DNA from: JAGXFP01 sp046484585
Lineage (GTDB): Bacteria; Desulfobacterota; Desulfobulbia; Desulfobulbales; JAGXFP01
Reading direction: 5' to 3'
Assembly (NCBI GenBank): GCA_046484585.1
Contig: JAWOIQ010000182.1
Coordinates: forward strand, 1 to 15,135
Length of the DNA: 15,135 nt
Below the pieces are notes generated by a model. The model worked only from the letters and a program-made list of their open reading frames with translations. It did not search any database and was not told where the DNA came from. Shown here piece by piece: positions 14,997-15,135 of the stretch; positions within the stretch are counted from its first letter, which is position 1; every line of letters begins with the position of its first letter. The translations under genes were made by a program, and so were the position numbers.

Positions 14997-15090
14997 ATCC
15001 GTGAGCGTTCGAGAACGCTGCAGATGCGCCGTTATCGGGCGCCCCGCAAGGCGGCGGGGTGAAACCATGGCAATCCAGAAAAAAACGATT
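14997..15090 (-). repeat. Structured repeat type 1, core-deleted copy (right boundary of cluster)
   Basis: This is an inverted copy of 687-841. Read on the minus strand it has AATCGTTTTT, the GCCGCCTTGCGGGGCGCC hairpin, AACGGC, a single GCATCTGC (15020-15027), then CGTTCTCGAACGCTCACGGAT. The 54-bp core and one of the two GCATCTGC copies of the left element are missing, exactly as if removed between the 8-bp direct repeats. It ends 15 bp upstream of the flippase start codon. From 15091 to the window end I see nothing. Confidence 0.8.
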
Positions 15091-15135
15091 ATCTGATGCG
15101 ATTACAAACTGATAAAGCTGAGTTGAGCAGCTTAT

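Noticed and set aside
14982..15068. 29-codon N-terminal extension of the flippase from an ATG at 15068
   Set aside because: The extension is simply translation of the type 1 repeat, which also occurs at 687-841 in non-coding DNA. Flippases of this family begin near the ATG at 14981.
14982..15135. Promoter with JUMPstart/ops element upstream of the flippase
   Set aside because: No GGCGGTAG-type ops sequence is present on either strand in this region, and no clear -35/-10 pair was found.

Overview
This window is most of a cell-surface polysaccharide (O-antigen or capsule type) gene cluster. About eleven genes lie on the minus strand and are transcribed from the right edge towards the left. I see no tRNA, rRNA or CRISPR array and no complete insertion sequence. 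The sequence is moderately GC-rich. The dispersed structured repeats, and a small GIY-YIG nuclease sitting among them, are of a kind I associate with Desulfobacterota (former Deltaproteobacteria). That placement is an inference and not a proof.

Layout from right to left, in transcription order. A Wzx-like flippase (13662-14981) overlaps a two-cluster Fe-S protein of the F420 hydrogenase/dehydrogenase beta-subunit family (12269-13669). This abuts a polysaccharide pyruvyl transferase (11045-12268). Two GT4 glycosyltransferases follow (9782-11008 and 8547-9785; the second resembles WbuB), then an RmlD-like nucleotide-sugar reductase (7690-8559). After a repeat-filled gap come a FnlA/WbjB/CapE-like 4,6-dehydratase/5-epimerase (6323-7333), a FnlC/WbjD-like 2-epimerase (5209-6330) and a WbpV-like 4-reductase (4231-5205). 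After another repeat comes a small PglC-like phosphoglycosyl transferase (3432-3992). A repeat-flanked GIY-YIG protein follows (2885-3175), then a membrane WbpM/CapD-like 4,6-dehydratase (834-2687).

How the genes fit together. The large dehydratase plus the WbpV-like reductase would make UDP-D-QuiNAc, a usual substrate for a PglC/WbpL-type initiating enzyme. The FnlA-like, RmlD-like and FnlC-like enzymes would make an L-2-acetamido-2,6-dideoxyhexose (L-FucNAc or L-QuiNAc), and the WbuB-like transferase is a natural user of it. The pyruvyl transferase adds an acidic ketal, and the Fe-S flavoprotein may add an unknown redox step. Wzx would flip the lipid-linked unit. No Wzy polymerase, Wzz or ligase is visible.

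At the left edge (1-532) are a truncated lon 3' part and a truncated ketoacyl-synthase 5' part. They run convergently and break off at the same point, which means a rearrangement or a chimeric join.

The most notable signal is a set of structured repeats. A 157-bp MITE-like element (9799-9955) has inverted ends and an exact 8-bp target duplication, and it has inserted in frame into a glycosyltransferase gene. Two copies of a second element lie at 4107-4239 and 7366-7491. Two inverted copies of a third bracket the whole cluster at 687-841 and 14997-15090, and one of those has lost exactly its core. All three types share a common core blueprint with different outer arms.
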